From the NCBI GenBank assembly GCA_004295565.1, contig AP019416.1, forward strand, positions 1,240,001 to 1,304,000: DNA of 64,000 bases, read 5' to 3'. Shown here in pieces: positions 47,344-58,224 of this stretch. Position 1 is the first letter of the stretch. Each line of letters begins with the position of its first letter. The translations under genes were made by a program, and so were the position numbers. Origin of the DNA: Vreelandella olivaria. Its GTDB lineage: Bacteria; Pseudomonadota; Gammaproteobacteria; Pseudomonadales; Halomonadaceae. A model generated the notes under the pieces. It had not been told where the DNA came from. It worked only from the letters and a program-made list of their open reading frames with translations, and made no database searches.

Positions 47344-47775
47344 TTTGCTTGCTCCTTGCGATTTTATTGGGCTTAACGACTCCGCGTAACAACCCGAATA
47401 AATCAATAGTGGCGGTATTAGCTTCGTTTAAAATAAGCGATAGCAATGCCGAAACTATTATTCCTAAGTGAGTTAATTACCCTAAATAACTAATACATTA
47501 AGGTATTGCATTAGGGTGATTGACGCTGTCTTGCGCTTCACTGCGCTAAGACACTTATTAGGTTAGCCGCTGTGTTCAAAAATACAACCATTCAATGAGA
47601 TTTTTAGCTAATGGGGTCGCTTCTATTTTTGCCATTGCCCCACACACGCGCCTTCGTGCGACAGTCTGTCGAGTTGACCCGCCCTCGATCAGTGGTCATA
47701 TTCGTCTCCAAATGGCTCACTTGTATCCTCGGTTTGATAAAAGTGAGGTCGCATAAAAAGGAGAACCCCCTGACC
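47344..47775. other. 432-base divergent intergenic region with nested inverted repeats
   Basis: Separates the PRC-barrel gene (minus) from the L,D-transpeptidase gene (plus). An outer 7-bp repeat ACCCTAA/TTAGGGT (47479-47517) encloses an inner AATAC/GTATT. A second, imperfect stem (GTCTTGCGC and GCGCTAAGAC) lies near 47527-47552. The small open frames here have no recognisable protein character, so I call no gene. Confidence 0.45.
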
Positions 47776-48731
47776 ATGAATTCCCACCCTTTGCAGACTA
47801 TCAAGCAGCTCTGCGTCAGCAGTATTGCCTTAGGCGCATGGCTTTTTGCCTCAGGCGCGACAGCCGATAACAGCGAGCTCCCCAAAGGGCATTTTCTGCT
47901 GCCTGAAGTGGGCAATATGGTTGGCCAAGTGTATACCGTCACGGCGACCGAAGACGACACGCTGTTGGATATTGCCCGCATACACAACGTGGGCTATGAA
48001 GAAATTCGTATGGCTAATCCTGATGTTAGCCTCTGGGTTCCGGGAGAAGGGACAGAGGTCACCATCCCCGGGCAGTTTATTCTTCCCGATGAGGAGCGAA
48101 CAGGCATCGTCATCAATGTGGCGGAATTGCGCCTCTACTACTACCCCGATATCGAGGCCGGAGAAGCGCCGCGGGTGGAGACTTATCCTATTGGTATTGG
48201 GCGTGACGCCTATAATACGCCGCTGGGGATTACCGAGACGACCATGCGCCTTGAAAACCCAGCCTGGTACCCACCTGAGTCGATTCGTCGTGAAGCTGCT
48301 GAGCGTGGTGATCCCGCCCCCGCGGTTGTGCCTCCCGGCGCCGATAACCCCTTAGGTAAATACGCTATTCTGCTGGATATTCCCGGTTACCTGATCCATG
48401 GCACCAATCAGCCTGATGGCATTGGCATGCGCGCTAGCCGTGGCTGTATCCGCATGCACCCTGAAGATATTGAGTCGGTTTTTGGCGGGTGCCAGTCGGC
48501 ACGCAAGTCAATATTATCGATTCGCCGATCAAAGTAGGCTGGGATACCAGCGGTAAAGGCTACATTCAGGCGTTTACCGCCACGGATGAAAACGCTTATG
48601 GCATGGACTCGCTATTAAACGTGGTCGGGCTTATTGAAGAGCACGAGGGCGATAACACGCATAGCGCCAATTATGAACAGGTGCGCGAAGTGCTGGAGCG
48701 GGCCAACGGGCAAATTGTTCCCCTTAGCTAG
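47776..48731 (+). CDS. L,D-transpeptidase (YbiS/YcfS type) with LysM, frame disrupted
   Basis: Periplasmic enzyme cross-linking peptidoglycan or attaching lipoprotein. Signal peptide ends near ATA-DN; a LysM-like module (DDTLLDIARIHNVGYEEIRM and ANPDVSLWVPGEG) precedes the YkuD domain. Catalytic residues are in YLIHGTNQPDGIGMRAS then RGCIRMHPEDIE. One base missing near 48488 restores the C-terminus VPVGTQVNIIDSPIKVGW and 318 residues. Confidence 0.9.
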
Positions 48732-48752
48732 GCTGTTGTAGCGCTTAAAACC

Positions 48753-49421
48753 CTAACGTGCAGGGTCAAGCACGCCACCCAGCGACGCATTACGCCGAAA
48801 CCAGCCCGCGATGCTGGTGCGCGGGTGGCGGGTTGGCAGTACTTCGTGGGGAATGGTTTCAGATAGAAAACAGGCGAAAGTGCCTGCTTCGGGGATGACC
48901 CGGGCGACTTCCTGGCTGGGGTCGTCAGGATGATAAACCACCATTTCACCGCCGCCATCGCTTGGCCAGTTGGGGGTCAGATAGCCGACCGTAGATATCA
49001 CGCGGTTGGCCCGACCGCGAAAGCTATCCAGGTGGCGCTGATAAAAAGCCCCCGGAGGATAGTGGGCAAAGTGGGCTTCGTACTCAAACAGGCCCAAAAA
49101 CAGCGCGTGGTTAAGCGCCTGCTGTAGCTCGCTCATGGCGTCTAAGTAGCGCCGTTGGGCAGCGCTCTCGCGGTCCAGCCAGTGAATAGCGTCGCCACGG
49201 ATATCTTTACGCAGTAGATGCTGTTGACCACGGCCAATACCCGCTTCATCTAAACCGTTATAAGCCGCCCGGTGCAGCAACTCTTGGTTCAGCGCAGCGC
49301 ATAGTTCCAGGTCGATGGCCTCGCGGCCCACATACCAGCCCTGTTCAACCAGCGCATCTACCAGGGTGTTCTGCGTTGCAGGCTGGAGCGCAGGTGACGG
49401 CGTAGCAACATTGGGTGTCAT
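48753..49421 (-). CDS. 2-oxoglutarate-Fe(II) oxygenase (prolyl hydroxylase-like)
   Basis: Intact 222-residue double-stranded beta-helix oxygenase. The iron facial triad is HLD in GAFYQRHLDSFRGRANR and the distal His in LSETIPHEVLPT; the 2-oxoglutarate-binding Arg follows in RTSIAGWFRRN. The GGGEMVVY segment is typical. Substrate unknown. It overlaps the stop of nudL by four bases on the same strand, so the two are co-translated. Confidence 0.88.
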   Translation of the reverse strand: MTPNVATPSPALQPATQNTLVDALVEQGWYVGREAIDLELCAALNQELLHRAAYNGLDEAGIGRGQQHLLRKDIRGDAIHWLDRESAAQRRYLDAMSELQQALNHALFLGLFEYEAHFAHYPPGAFYQRHLDSFRGRANRVISTVGYLTPNWPSDGGGEMVVYHPDDPSQEVARVIPEAGTFACFLSETIPHEVLPTRHPRTSIAGWFRRNASLGGVLDPAR

Positions 49422-50088
49422 TGGTTGGATCTCGATGGCGCCGAGCCCGAAGCGGTCGTGGTGGAGTTTGAGAGACGGCTTTTGCGTTCAGGGTAGTGGC
49501 GCAAAGGCCCGTGGGGGCGTTGATATAGGTCGATCGGCATACCAAAACCTTCAGCCAGCAGTTCCACCAGCATCATGGCCGAAAGCCCCCAGATGACATG
49601 GCCGTCTACGTGGTAGCTGGGCACGTAGTGGGCCACCCCATCCACGGTAATCACATCGGTATGAGTACGGTGGTCGTCTAGAAAGTGGCTCAGCGGTACT
49701 TCAAAAATGGCGTTTAATTCGCCGGGGTCGGCAACCAAGGGTAGATCCGGCGGAATAATGCCCACCAGGGGGTGACGCGAATGCCGTGCAGCGAAATAAC
49801 GTCCGACAGCCGCCCCAGGGGTTGCACCAGCGCGGGGTCAAGGGCAATCTCTTCTTCTGCCTCACGAAGCGCCGTCGCGTAGAGATCAGCGTCAAAGGGT
49901 TCGCGCTTACCACCCGGGAACGCCACCTGGCCGCTATGGGTGCTCAAATGGCTGGCCCGGCGGGTAAACAGTAAAGTAGGCACTGGGCGCTCGACAATCG
50001 GCAACAGCACGGCGGCCTCGGGCATCACGATGTGATCCAAGCGTTGAGGAGTCAGCTGTTGCAGCCGTTTACGCAGTTTCTCTAACAT
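49418..50088 (-). CDS. nudL: CoA pyrophosphatase NudL-like NUDIX hydrolase, frame disrupted
   Basis: UPF0035-type NUDIX protein: TLLFTRRASHLSTHSGQVAF then PGGKREPFDADLYATALREA and EEEIALDPALV hold the NUDIX box and the CoA-specific motif. It should cleave coenzyme A or its derivatives to phosphopantetheine and 3',5'-ADP. One missing base near 49770 restores 223 residues and the C-terminal YHVDGHVIWGLSAMMLVELL. It precedes the 2OG oxygenase gene. Confidence 0.88.
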
Positions 50089-50181
50089 GGGGCATCCCGT
50101 TACTTTGTTCTCTTTACCCAGCAGCGGTCGTTGGCGTCAAGTGCGTCGAGGCTTCTATTCACTAGCCGTTGAGAATATGCG

Positions 50182-50738
50182 ATGAATTTCTGTAGCCAGT
50201 GTGGTGCTAAAGTACGGTTTGCCGTCCCGGAAGGGGATGACCGCCCGCGCTATCTGTGCGATGCCTGCGGCACTATTCACTATCAAAATCCACGCATCGT
50301 GGCCGGTACGCTGCCCGTTAGCGGTAGTAAAGTGCTGCTCTGTAAGCGCGCGATTTCACCGCGCAAAGGCTACTGGACGCTGCCCGCTGGCTATATGGAA
50401 AATGCCGAGTCAACCCAGCAGGCAGCTTCCAGAGAGACCCGGGAAGAGGCCTGTGCCGAAGTCGAGCTGGCCAACCTCTACACGCTCATTGACCTACCGC
50501 ATATCAATCAGGTGTATATGATTTTCCGCGCTGAGCTGGTGGGGGCTTTAGCGCCGGGCCGGAAAGCCTGGAAGTCGCGCTATTTGAAGAGCACGAAATC
50601 CCCTGGGATGAATTGGCTTTCACCACCATTGAGCGCACGCTACGTCATTTTTACGCTGACCGCGCCCTCAATGAGTTTCCGCTACATATCAGCATGGTGA
50701 CCCCCGAAGACCGCGAACGCTATTTTGGCAGCGCGTGA
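50182..50738 (+). CDS. NUDIX hydrolase with N-terminal zinc ribbon, frame disrupted
   Basis: The zinc ribbon MNFCSQCGAKVRF with RYLCDACGTIHYQNPR precedes a NUDIX fold. The NUDIX box is GYMENAESTQQAASRETREE then ACAEVEL. This organisation resembles NudC-related or ADP-ribose/NADH pyrophosphatase-like proteins of about 185 residues. One base missing near 50545 restores LEVALFEEHEIPWDELAF. Substrate uncertain. Confidence 0.85.
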
Positions 50739-50766
50739 GTCATTCACACCCCGACGAAAAATCCAC

Positions 50767-51078
50767 TTATAGATCGGCCAACTGCCATACATCATAAGCG
50801 ACTTCTTCGTAGGGGTGGGCAAGTTTCAAGGCCGCGATGGCGCCGTGAATATGCGCTTCCTCGCACAGCAACTCGACTTTGAACTCTTCGACCTTTTCCA
50901 AGCTGCCCACTGAGCCGATATGCGGGTGGGCGCCCTCGGTTGGGCGAAACTGCCCCGTACCACGGGTTTGGAAACAGACGTTTTCGTAGGCGCCTACACG
51001 CCCTGCACCGGCCTCAAACACCGCTTGCTTGACGCTTTCGGCATCTTCTATGGGGACAAAAAAAGCGAGCTTATACAT
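50767..51078 (-). CDS. NIF3/YqfO-like C-terminal domain protein
   Basis: Intact 103-residue protein matching the stand-alone YqfO/PII-like insert of NIF3 proteins. It reads MYKLAFFVPIEDAESVKQAV, GAGRVGAYENVCFQTRGTGQ and LKLAHPYEEVAYDVWQL. Often annotated as NGG1p-interacting factor NIF3; function unknown. GGAGATAC precedes the ATG. Confidence 0.88.
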   Translation of the reverse strand: MYKLAFFVPIEDAESVKQAVFEAGAGRVGAYENVCFQTRGTGQFRPTEGAHPHIGSVGSLEKVEEFKVELLCEEAHIHGAIAALKLAHPYEEVAYDVWQLADL

Positions 51079-51219
51079 GGTGTATCTCCAAATGATCGGT
51101 TCATTGGAAAACGCTAAACGGTGGCTATCTTAGCGGATAGGTGACTATTGGTCTCGGGCTTGGCTTTGTATGATGATATTTTTATGACGTTTCCCCATGA
51201 CTGTTAGACGAGCCGCCCT

Positions 51220-52170
51220 ATGGATAAATTTGAAGTAAAGTTGGATCAGGCCGCCAGGGCTGCCTGGATGTCCTACGTCGGTGGAATGACCCAGGATGAG
51301 ATCGCCAGCCAGTTGGGGGTTTCACGCCCCGGCGTTCAGCGTTTATTAGCCTTGGCCCGCCAGGAGGGGCTGGTAAAAGTCCATATCGATCACCCGATCT
51401 CACACTGCATGGCGCTGGGCAGCACGCTGCGCGATCACTTTGGCTTGACCTACTGTGAAGTGGTGCCCGCTGATAACCATGCCGCCGACAGCGCCGCTTC
51501 CTACTTGGCCGTCGCTGCCGCCGAGCGCATTGCGCAACTGGTTGAGCGCAGCGAGCCGTTGACCCTGTCGCTAGGCACTGGGCGTTCAGTACGGGCCGCG
51601 GTGGAAGCGCTTAGCCGTGTCGAGCGGCCCCAGCACCGCTTTGTGTCGCTGGTGGGCAATGTCGCCCGGGATGGCTCGGCCAACCGCTACGATGCGGTGA
51701 TGGTGATGGCGGATAAAACCGGTGGCGAACGCTTCTTGCTGCCGGCACCGGTGGTCGCCGAGTCGCTGGCTGAAAAAGAGGCGATGCTTGCCCAGCGGCT
51801 GTTTAAGGCGATTGCCGATGTGGCAAGAGAGTCAGAGGCTGCCTTTATCGGTATTGGGCGTATTGACCGCCAGGCCACGCTGTTTCAAGACCACTTTATT
51901 AGTGAAAGCGAACTGGATGAATTACTGGGACTGAAAGCGGTGGGGAGTTGCTTGGCTGGCCGTTGAATCGCGACGGCGAGGTGATCGACTGCTCCATTAC
52001 CCGGCGGGTCACCAGCCTTCCCCCTGGAGCGCTTTGGTAAGCACCACATGGTAGCCATCGCCGGTGGGCACGAAAAAGCCCCGGCGATACATGCCACGCT
52101 GCGCGGCGGCTGGCTGAAAGGGTTGGTGACTGACGAAGTGGCCGCCCGACAGATTGTTGAGTCGCTATAG
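51220..52170 (+). CDS. SorC/DeoR-type sugar-binding transcriptional regulator, frame disrupted
   Basis: N-terminal helix-turn-helix GGMTQDEIASQLGVSRPGVQ near residue 20, then a sugar-phosphate-isomerase-like effector domain (LTLSLGTGRSVRAAVEALSR, FVSLVGNVARDGSANRYDAV). The frame breaks near 51950 and 52020. The repaired tail has VAIAGGHEKAPAIHATLRGG and ends VEARQIVESL-like at 52170, about 317 residues. It immediately precedes the polyol operon and is its likely regulator; the effector is probably a polyol or sugar phosphate. Confidence 0.88.
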
Positions 52171-52255
52171 ATTCTGTGCACCGCAACATGCATTAGAGGT
52201 TATGAATTAGCGTAAAGTCTAAGCTAATCGGCTTTGCTTTTTTTTGGCTTACGTA

Positions 52256-52289
52256 CGATCATTTGTTCGATAGCTGATCAATAAGATCA
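52256..52289. promoter_or_regulatory. Candidate SorC-type operator region
   Basis: TGATC-AATAA-GATCA (52275-52289) is a perfect 5-bp inverted repeat, with a partial relative CGATCATTTGTTCGAT just upstream. It lies 41 bases before the ABC binding-protein start, between the regulator and its probable targets. Assignment rests on position and symmetry. Confidence 0.4.
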
Positions 52290-52330
52290 AGGCGACAACA
52301 ATGCCAATACCAGCCCACTAGGAGTTCTTT

Positions 52331-53653
52331 ATGCGACTCGCACGTCACTTGCCCGTTACCACGCTAGCGGCCGCCATTGCCATGTCGGGCCATGCCCAGG
52401 CGCAAACTGAAATTACCGTGGCCACGGTTAATAACAACGATATGGTGATTATGCAGAGCCTCACCGAGGCTTTCGAAGAGGCACATCCCGACATCACCCT
52501 GGATTGGGTGGTGCTGGAGGAGAACGTGCTTCGTCAACGCATGACCACCGATATTGCCACCGGTGGCGCCCAGTTCGATGTCATGACCATTGGGACTTAC
52601 GAAGTGCCTATTTGGGCTGAGCGCGGCTGGCTTTCACCACTGGATAACCTGCCCGACGACTACAATGAAGACGACCTGCTAGCCTCCGTTCGCGATGGTT
52701 TAAGCTACGACGATACGCTTCACGCGCTGCCGTTTTATGCTGAAAGCTCAATGATGTACTACCGCACGGATCTATTCGAAGAAGCGGGCATTGAGATGAG
52801 CGAGCAACCCACCTGGGAAGAGGTGCGCGAGTGGGCGGGTAAGCTACATGGCACCCAGGATGGCTTGGCTGGAATCTGTTTACGTGGCAAGCCTGGCTGG
52901 GGCGAAAACATGGCGTTTGTCTCCACCCTGGTGAACACCTACGGTGGCCGCTGGTTTGACGAAGAGTGGAACCCTGAACTCAACTCTGACGCCTGGGTGA
53001 ACGCTATTCAGTTTTATGTCGATTTGCTCAACGACTACGGCCCGCCGGGGCTAGCTCCAACGGCTTTAACGAAAATCTGGCGCTATTCTCCCGTGGCAAC
53101 TGCGCCATGTGGGTGGATGCCACCTCGGCAGCCGGCAAATTGTATGACGGCAATGAGTCCGATGTGGCGGACAGCCTAGGGTTTGCCCCGGCACCCGTGG
53201 CCGAAACACCTAAGGGCTCCCACTGGTTGTGCATTCTGGGCGTTAGCCATCCCGGCTTCTTCAGAGAACCAGGAAGCGGCGCGTGAGTTTATTACCTGGG
53301 CAACCTCCCAGGAGTACATTGAGCTGGTCGGTGAAACCCAAGGCTGGACCAGTGTGCCACCAGGCACCCGTGAATCGACCTACGCCAATGAGCAGTACAC
53401 CGAAGCAGCGCCCTTTGCTGACTTCGTGCTAAAGGCCATTCAGGATGCCGACCCCACCGACTCCACCTTGGAACCCAACCCTTACGTGGGTGTTCAGTTC
53501 GTCGGTATTCCCGAGTTTCAGTCGATCGGTACCCAGGTGGGGCAAACCATTGCCGCAGCGTTAACCGGTGATACCACGGTGGAGCAGGCGCTAGAGAGTG
53601 CTCAGCGTGCCACCGAACGTACCATGCAGCGGGCTGGCTACATCGAACGATAA
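52331..53653 (+). CDS. smoE: Polyol ABC transporter substrate-binding protein (SmoE-like), frame disrupted
   Basis: Periplasmic binding protein of the carbohydrate ABC family. Signal peptide ends near AQA-QT; then ITVATVNNNDMVIMQSLTEA, FDVMTIGTYEVPIWAERGWL and PFYAESSMMYYRTDLFEEAG. These match sorbitol/mannitol (SmoE/MtlE) proteins. The frame breaks near 53045 and near 53235-53250. The repaired C-terminus runs QTIAAALTGDTTVEQALESA to GYIER. It heads a four-gene transporter and is followed by an intercistronic stem. Confidence 0.88.
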
Positions 53654-53660
53654 AGAGAAT

Positions 53661-53703
53661 GACGCCTGCCTTCCTCTTGTTTACTACAGCGGAGGCAGGT
53701 GTC
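53661..53703 (+). repeat. Intercistronic hairpin after ABC binding-protein gene
   Basis: Arms GACGCCTGCCT and AGGCAGGTGTC pair over 11 bases (one G-T) around a 21-base loop. It lies eight bases after the stop and before the permease genes, with no T-run; probably an mRNA-stabilising stem like that in the gluconate TRAP operon. Confidence 0.6.
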
Positions 53704-53759
53704 TTATCGATGTTTTCGAGCAGTTTTTGTAAACAGCCTCGTACTTCGCAGGTAACCCC

Positions 53760-54649
53760 ATGACTAAAACACGTGCTTCCGGCCGTACCGTCGGTGGGCT
53801 GAGAACGCTGTCGCTCCAAGCGCCAGCCGTGACGCTACTGCTGCTATGGATGATTGTGCCGTTAGGCATGACGCTATGGTTCTCTTTTCAATATTACAAT
53901 CTGCTCATGCCCGGTATGACCGGCTTTGCCGGGTTGGAAAATTATGAATACCTGCTCACCGACCCAGCGCTGTGGGCAGCGATGGGTAACACGCTGCTGC
54001 TGGTGGGGTGGGTGCTGGCGATTACCGTGATAGGCGGCACCCTGCTGGCGGTGCTCTTCCAACAAGAGTTCGCAGGACGCGGGATCGCCCGTGTACTGGC
54101 GATCTCACCGTTTTTGTAATGCCCACCGTGAGTGCTCTGGTGTGGAAGAACATGATGATGCATCCCTCTAACGGGGTACTGGCGTGGCTGGCTGAGTCCA
54201 TCGGCCTGCCCGCCGTCGACTGGTTCTCCTCGCTGCCGCTAACGTCGATTGTGATCATCGTGGCCTGGCAGTGGCTGCCGTTTGCACTGCTGATCCTGCT
54301 CACTGCCATGCAGTCCCTGGATGAGGATCAAGTGGAAGCGGCGCGTATGGACGGAGCAGGGCCGGTGGCGATTTTCTTCTTTATTACGCTACCGCACCTA
54401 AAACGCGCCATCAGCGTGGTCATCATGATTGAGATGATCTTCCTGCTGACTATTTTTGCCGAGATTTTTGTCACCACCTCCGGTGGGCCTGGCTTGGCCA
54501 CGACCAATCTGGCCTACCTGATTTACATTCGTGCGCTGCTGGATTTTGACGTGGGCACTGCCTCCGCCGGTGGGGTGATCGCGATCATTCTCGCCAATAT
54601 CGTGGCGATCTTCCTGGTTCGAATGGTAGCCAAAAACCTGGAAGAGTAG
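53760..54649 (+). CDS. smoF: Polyol ABC transporter permease (SmoF-like), frame disrupted
   Basis: MalF-type inner-membrane subunit, 296 residues after one missing base near 54115 is restored. Six helices; the EAA loop contacting the ATPase is DEDQVEAARMDGAGPVAIFF. FFITLPHLKRAISVVIMIEM follows. Adjacent to the matching binding protein, second permease and ATPase. Confidence 0.9.
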
Positions 54650-54678
54650 ACCGGCACTTGTGTCCTGGGAGTACTTCG

Positions 54679-55544
54679 ATGACAACATTAAATTCCAAAA
54701 CCGCCGCGCCCCGCTCTGTGTCGGGGTGGCGGTCGGCGCAAAGCAAGCGCGCCATCATAACGGTGCTGGGCTGGTCGGTAGCATTGGTTATCTTCTTTCC
54801 GATTTTCTGGATGATCCTGACCGGGTTTAAAACGGAATCGGCGGCGATTGCTGACCCCACGCTGATTTTTTCGCCCACCCTGGAAAGCTACCAGGCGGTA
54901 CAGGCACGTTCGGGCTATACCCGATTTGCACTCAACAGCGTCGTGGTGGCGTTTGGTTCGACGTTCTTCGCGCTGTTGATTGCGATTCCTTCAGCCTATG
55001 CCATGGCTTTTTGCCCACCAAGCGCACCAAAGGCACTCTGCTGTGGATGCTCTCCACCAAAATGCTGCCATCGGTAGGTGTACTGGTACCTATCTACCTG
55101 ATCTTCCGCGATGTCGGTCTGCTCGACACCCGCACCGGACTGATCATCATCTATACGCTGATGAACCTGCCGATTGTGGTGTGGATGCTCTACACCTTCT
55201 TCAAGGACATGCCCAAGGATATTCTTGAAGCGGGGCGTATGGACGGTGCCTCGACCCTCCAGGAAGTGTTTTTTCTGCTGCTGCCCCTAACCCTGCCGGG
55301 TATCGCCTCAACAGGGTTGCTGTCGGTCATTCTCAGTTGGAATGAGGCGTTCTGGAGTCTCAACCTAACCTCTTCAAAAGCTGCACCACTAACCGCTTAC
55401 ATCGCCTCATTCTCAAGCCCTGAGGGGCTGTTCTGGGCCAAATTGTCCGCCGCTTCCACCATGGCGATTGCGCCGATTTTGATACTTGGTTGGATGACCC
55501 AAAAACAAATGGTGCGCGGCCTCACCTTTGGTGCCGTCAAGTAA
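54679..55544 (+). CDS. smoG: Polyol ABC transporter permease (SmoG-like), frame disrupted
   Basis: MalG-type permease. A missing T near 55010 breaks the frame at MAFF; repair gives 288 residues. EAA loop is KDILEAGRMDGASTLQEVFF with LLLPLTLPGIASTGLLSVIL after it. The terminal MTQKQMVRGLTFGAVK is the usual MalG-like end. It lies 29 bases after smoF. Confidence 0.9.
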
Positions 55545-55556
55545 AGGATCTTCCTC

Positions 55557-56696
55557 ATGGCAACACTACAACTGCACAATATTACCAAACGTTTCGGCGA
55601 TACCGAGGTGATCAAGGGCATCGACCTTGAGGTGAATGACCGCGAGTTTGTGGTCTTCGTAGGGCCTTCCGGCTGCGGTAAATCGACTCTAATGCGTATG
55701 ATCGCCGGACTGGAGAGCGCCACCGACGGCGATATTCTGATCGACGGTCAGCGTATCAACGACGTCGGCCCCGCCGATCGCGGCCTCGCCATGGTGTTTC
55801 AGAGCTACGCGCTTTATCCGCACATGACGGTAGAGGACAACATGGGCTTCAGCATGCGCTTGGCGGGGGTGCCCAAAGAGGAGCGCCGCGCCAAAGTGCT
55901 GGAAGCGGCCAAAATTCTGCAGCTGGAGCCGCTGTTAGACCGCAAGCCCAAAGCGCTCTCCGGCGGTCAGCGCCAACGGGTGGCGATTGGCCGGGCGATT
56001 GTGCGTAACCCCAGCATCTTCCTATTTGATGAGCCGCTCTCCAACCTGGATGCTGCGCTGCGGGTGCAGATGCGTATCGAGCTGGCGCGCCTGCACGATG
56101 AGCTGGACGCCACCATGATCTACGTCACCCATGACCAGATCGAAGCGATGACCATGGCGGATAAAATCGTCGTGCTCCACGACGGCGTGGTCGAGCAGGT
56201 GGGGTCGCCCATGGCGCTCTACCACCACCCGCGCAATCGCTTTGTGGCGGGCTTTATTGGCTCACCGAAAATGAATTTTCTGCCGGTAACGCTGACCAGC
56301 GTTTCGCCTGACGGCGTGGGGATTCGGATGCCCGGCGGCGGTGAACGCAGCATTCCGGTGGACGGTCAGCACCTGGAGGCTAACGCCCCCCTTGAGCTGG
56401 GTGTTCGCCCGGAACATTTAGTGCTCGAGGAGCAGGGGCCCCTGAACGGCGAGATCAAAGTGCTTGAGCGGCTAGGTGGCCAAACCTCGCTCTATGTCCA
56501 GATGGACGATGAGCTAGTCACCATCATGGCCGATGGCGACGTGGCCTACCGGGTCAACGATACGGTGCATTTCGGCTTTGCCCCTGAGCGTGCCCATCTT
56601 TTTGAAGCTAGCGGCCTGGCCCTGCCCAGCTTGCAGCAGCACCCTCTGGCGGGTCTGACCCGCCACGATAACTCGTGCTCCCGGCTCGCCTTCTGA
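55557..56696 (+). CDS. smoK: Polyol ABC transporter ATP-binding protein (SmoK/MalK-like)
   Basis: Intact 379-residue ATPase energising polyol import. Walker A FVGPSGCGKSTLMRMIAG, Q-loop MVFQSYALYPHMTVEDN, signature ALSGGQRQRVAIGRAI, Walker B IFLFDEPLSNLDAALR and switch His YVTHDQIEAMTMAD are all present. The C-terminal TOBE-like domain follows (ELGVRPEHLVLEEQG). Slightly extended at the C-terminus. Confidence 0.95.
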   Translation: MATLQLHNITKRFGDTEVIKGIDLEVNDREFVVFVGPSGCGKSTLMRMIAGLESATDGDILIDGQRINDVGPADRGLAMVFQSYALYPHMTVEDNMGFSMRLAGVPKEERRAKVLEAAKILQLEPLLDRKPKALSGGQRQRVAIGRAIVRNPSIFLFDEPLSNLDAALRVQMRIELARLHDELDATMIYVTHDQIEAMTMADKIVVLHDGVVEQVGSPMALYHHPRNRFVAGFIGSPKMNFLPVTLTSVSPDGVGIRMPGGGERSIPVDGQHLEANAPLELGVRPEHLVLEEQGPLNGEIKVLERLGGQTSLYVQMDDELVTIMADGDVAYRVNDTVHFGFAPERAHLFEASGLALPSLQQHPLAGLTRHDNSCSRLAF

Positions 56697-56705
56697 GGAG
56701 CCTGC

Positions 56706-57375
56706 ATGAGGACACTCATCTTTGACTGCGATGGCGTGCTGGTCGATAGCGAAGCCCTGGCGGAAGGCACACTGGTGGAGTACCTCTCCCACTGGCTGCC
56801 CGATCTGAATATCGATCAGGAACTTGGCCAGGCGCTGGGGATGACCACGGCGGCTATTCTGCGCCATCTCGAATCGTTAAGCGCCTACGCCCTGCCAGTG
56901 GATGCCACTGAACAGGTGGATACCGCCATTGAGGCGCGTCTGGCGCAAGAGCTTAAAGCCATAGAGGGAGCTGACAAGGCGATTCGTGGCATCACACTGG
57001 AGAAGGCGGTGGTATCCAACAGTCGCCGCAGCCGAGTGCTGGCCTCACTGGCGAGCACGGGATTGGCCGAGGCGTTTGGCGAGGTGCCTATTTTTACCGC
57101 TGATCAGGTGGCTAACCCCAAGCCCGACCCCGCGCTCTATCGCTTGGCGGCCTCCCATTTAGGTCAAGTACCACGGGACTGCCTGGTGGTAGAGGATAGC
57201 GTGGCCGGTGACCGCCGCCCATGCCGCAGGTATGTGCGTGATTGGGTTCGTCGGTGCCAGCCATGTGGATGCTGAGCAGTCGACGCGGCTGACGCAAGCC
57301 GGCGCCTGGCGCATTTTAGCGCATATGCATGGCCTGGAAGCGTTGGTGGATGAGTGGCAAGCCAGTGGTCAATAG
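56706..57375 (+). CDS. HAD-superfamily phosphatase (beta-phosphoglucomutase-like), frame disrupted
   Basis: Nucleophile motif TLIFDCDGVLVDSEALAEG at the start, second motif AVVSNSRRSRVL, and NPKPDPALYRLAASHLG with VVEDSVAG later. This fits sugar- or polyol-phosphate phosphatases. One surplus base near 57210 breaks the frame; repair gives HAAGMCVIGFVGASHVD and 222 residues. It may remove phosphate from a toxic polyol phosphate; this is inference from context. Confidence 0.85.
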
Positions 57376-57432
57376 ATCACTTAATAAACGGTTCCCGGCA
57401 ATAACGGCGCAGCGATAAATGAGAGCATAACG

Positions 57433-58217
57433 ATGAAGCTAAACAACAAAGTCGCGGTGATTACCGGCGGCGCGCGGGGCATCGGCCTGGCCATTGCCCA
57501 GCGCTATTTAAGCGAAGGGGCAAGCGTTGTGGTGGCGGATATTGACCGCGTTGCCATTGATGAGGCAGTGGTGGCACTTCAGCAGCAGGCGGCGGGTGAA
57601 AAGGTGATGGGGGTTGAGCTCAATGTCTGTGTTCAGGCCTCGATAGATGCCATGGTAGAGGCGGTAAACAAGCGCTTTGGCGGCATCGATATTCTGGTCA
57701 ATAACGCTGCCGTCTTTGATATGGCGCCGGTGCTTGAGGTGACCGAGGCGAGCTTCGACAAGCAGTTTGCGGTCAATACCAAAGGCATGTTCTTTACCCT
57801 GCAGGCGGTTGCCCGTTCCATGGTGGCCCGTGGCCAGGGGGGCAAAATTATCAATATGGCCTCCCAGGCAGGTCGCCGCGGTGAAGCATTGGTAGCGTTT
57901 ACTGCGCCAGTAAAGCCGCAGTGATCAGTCTTACCCAATCCAGTGGGTTGGATCTTATCAAACACCGCATCAACGTTAATGGTATCGCCCCCGGAGTGGT
58001 GGATACGCCGATGTGGGAGGAGGTCGACGCGCTGTTTGCCCGTTTTGAAAACCGTCCGCTGGGTGAGAAGAAACGTTTGGTGGGAGAGGCAGTACCGTTT
58101 GGGCGTATGGGGTTGCCCGAAGATCATACTGGCGCGGCGGTGTTTTTGGCCAGTCAGGACAGCGACTATGTGGTCGCCCAGACGCTCAATGTCGATGGCG
58201 GCAACTGGATGAGCTGA
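57433..58217 (+). CDS. smoS: Short-chain dehydrogenase, sorbitol (L-iditol) dehydrogenase-like, frame disrupted
   Basis: SDR enzyme oxidising a polyol to a ketose. Cofactor motif AVITGGARGIGLAIAQRYLS, then NNAAVFD, the catalytic Ser in IINMASQAGRRGEA and the catalytic Tyr-Lys as YCASKAAV after repair. The frame breaks near 57902 in front of that Tyr. C-terminal NGIAPGVVDTPMW is standard. Resembles SmoS of sorbitol/mannitol operons. Confidence 0.88.
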
Positions 58218-58224
58218 GGTGGTC

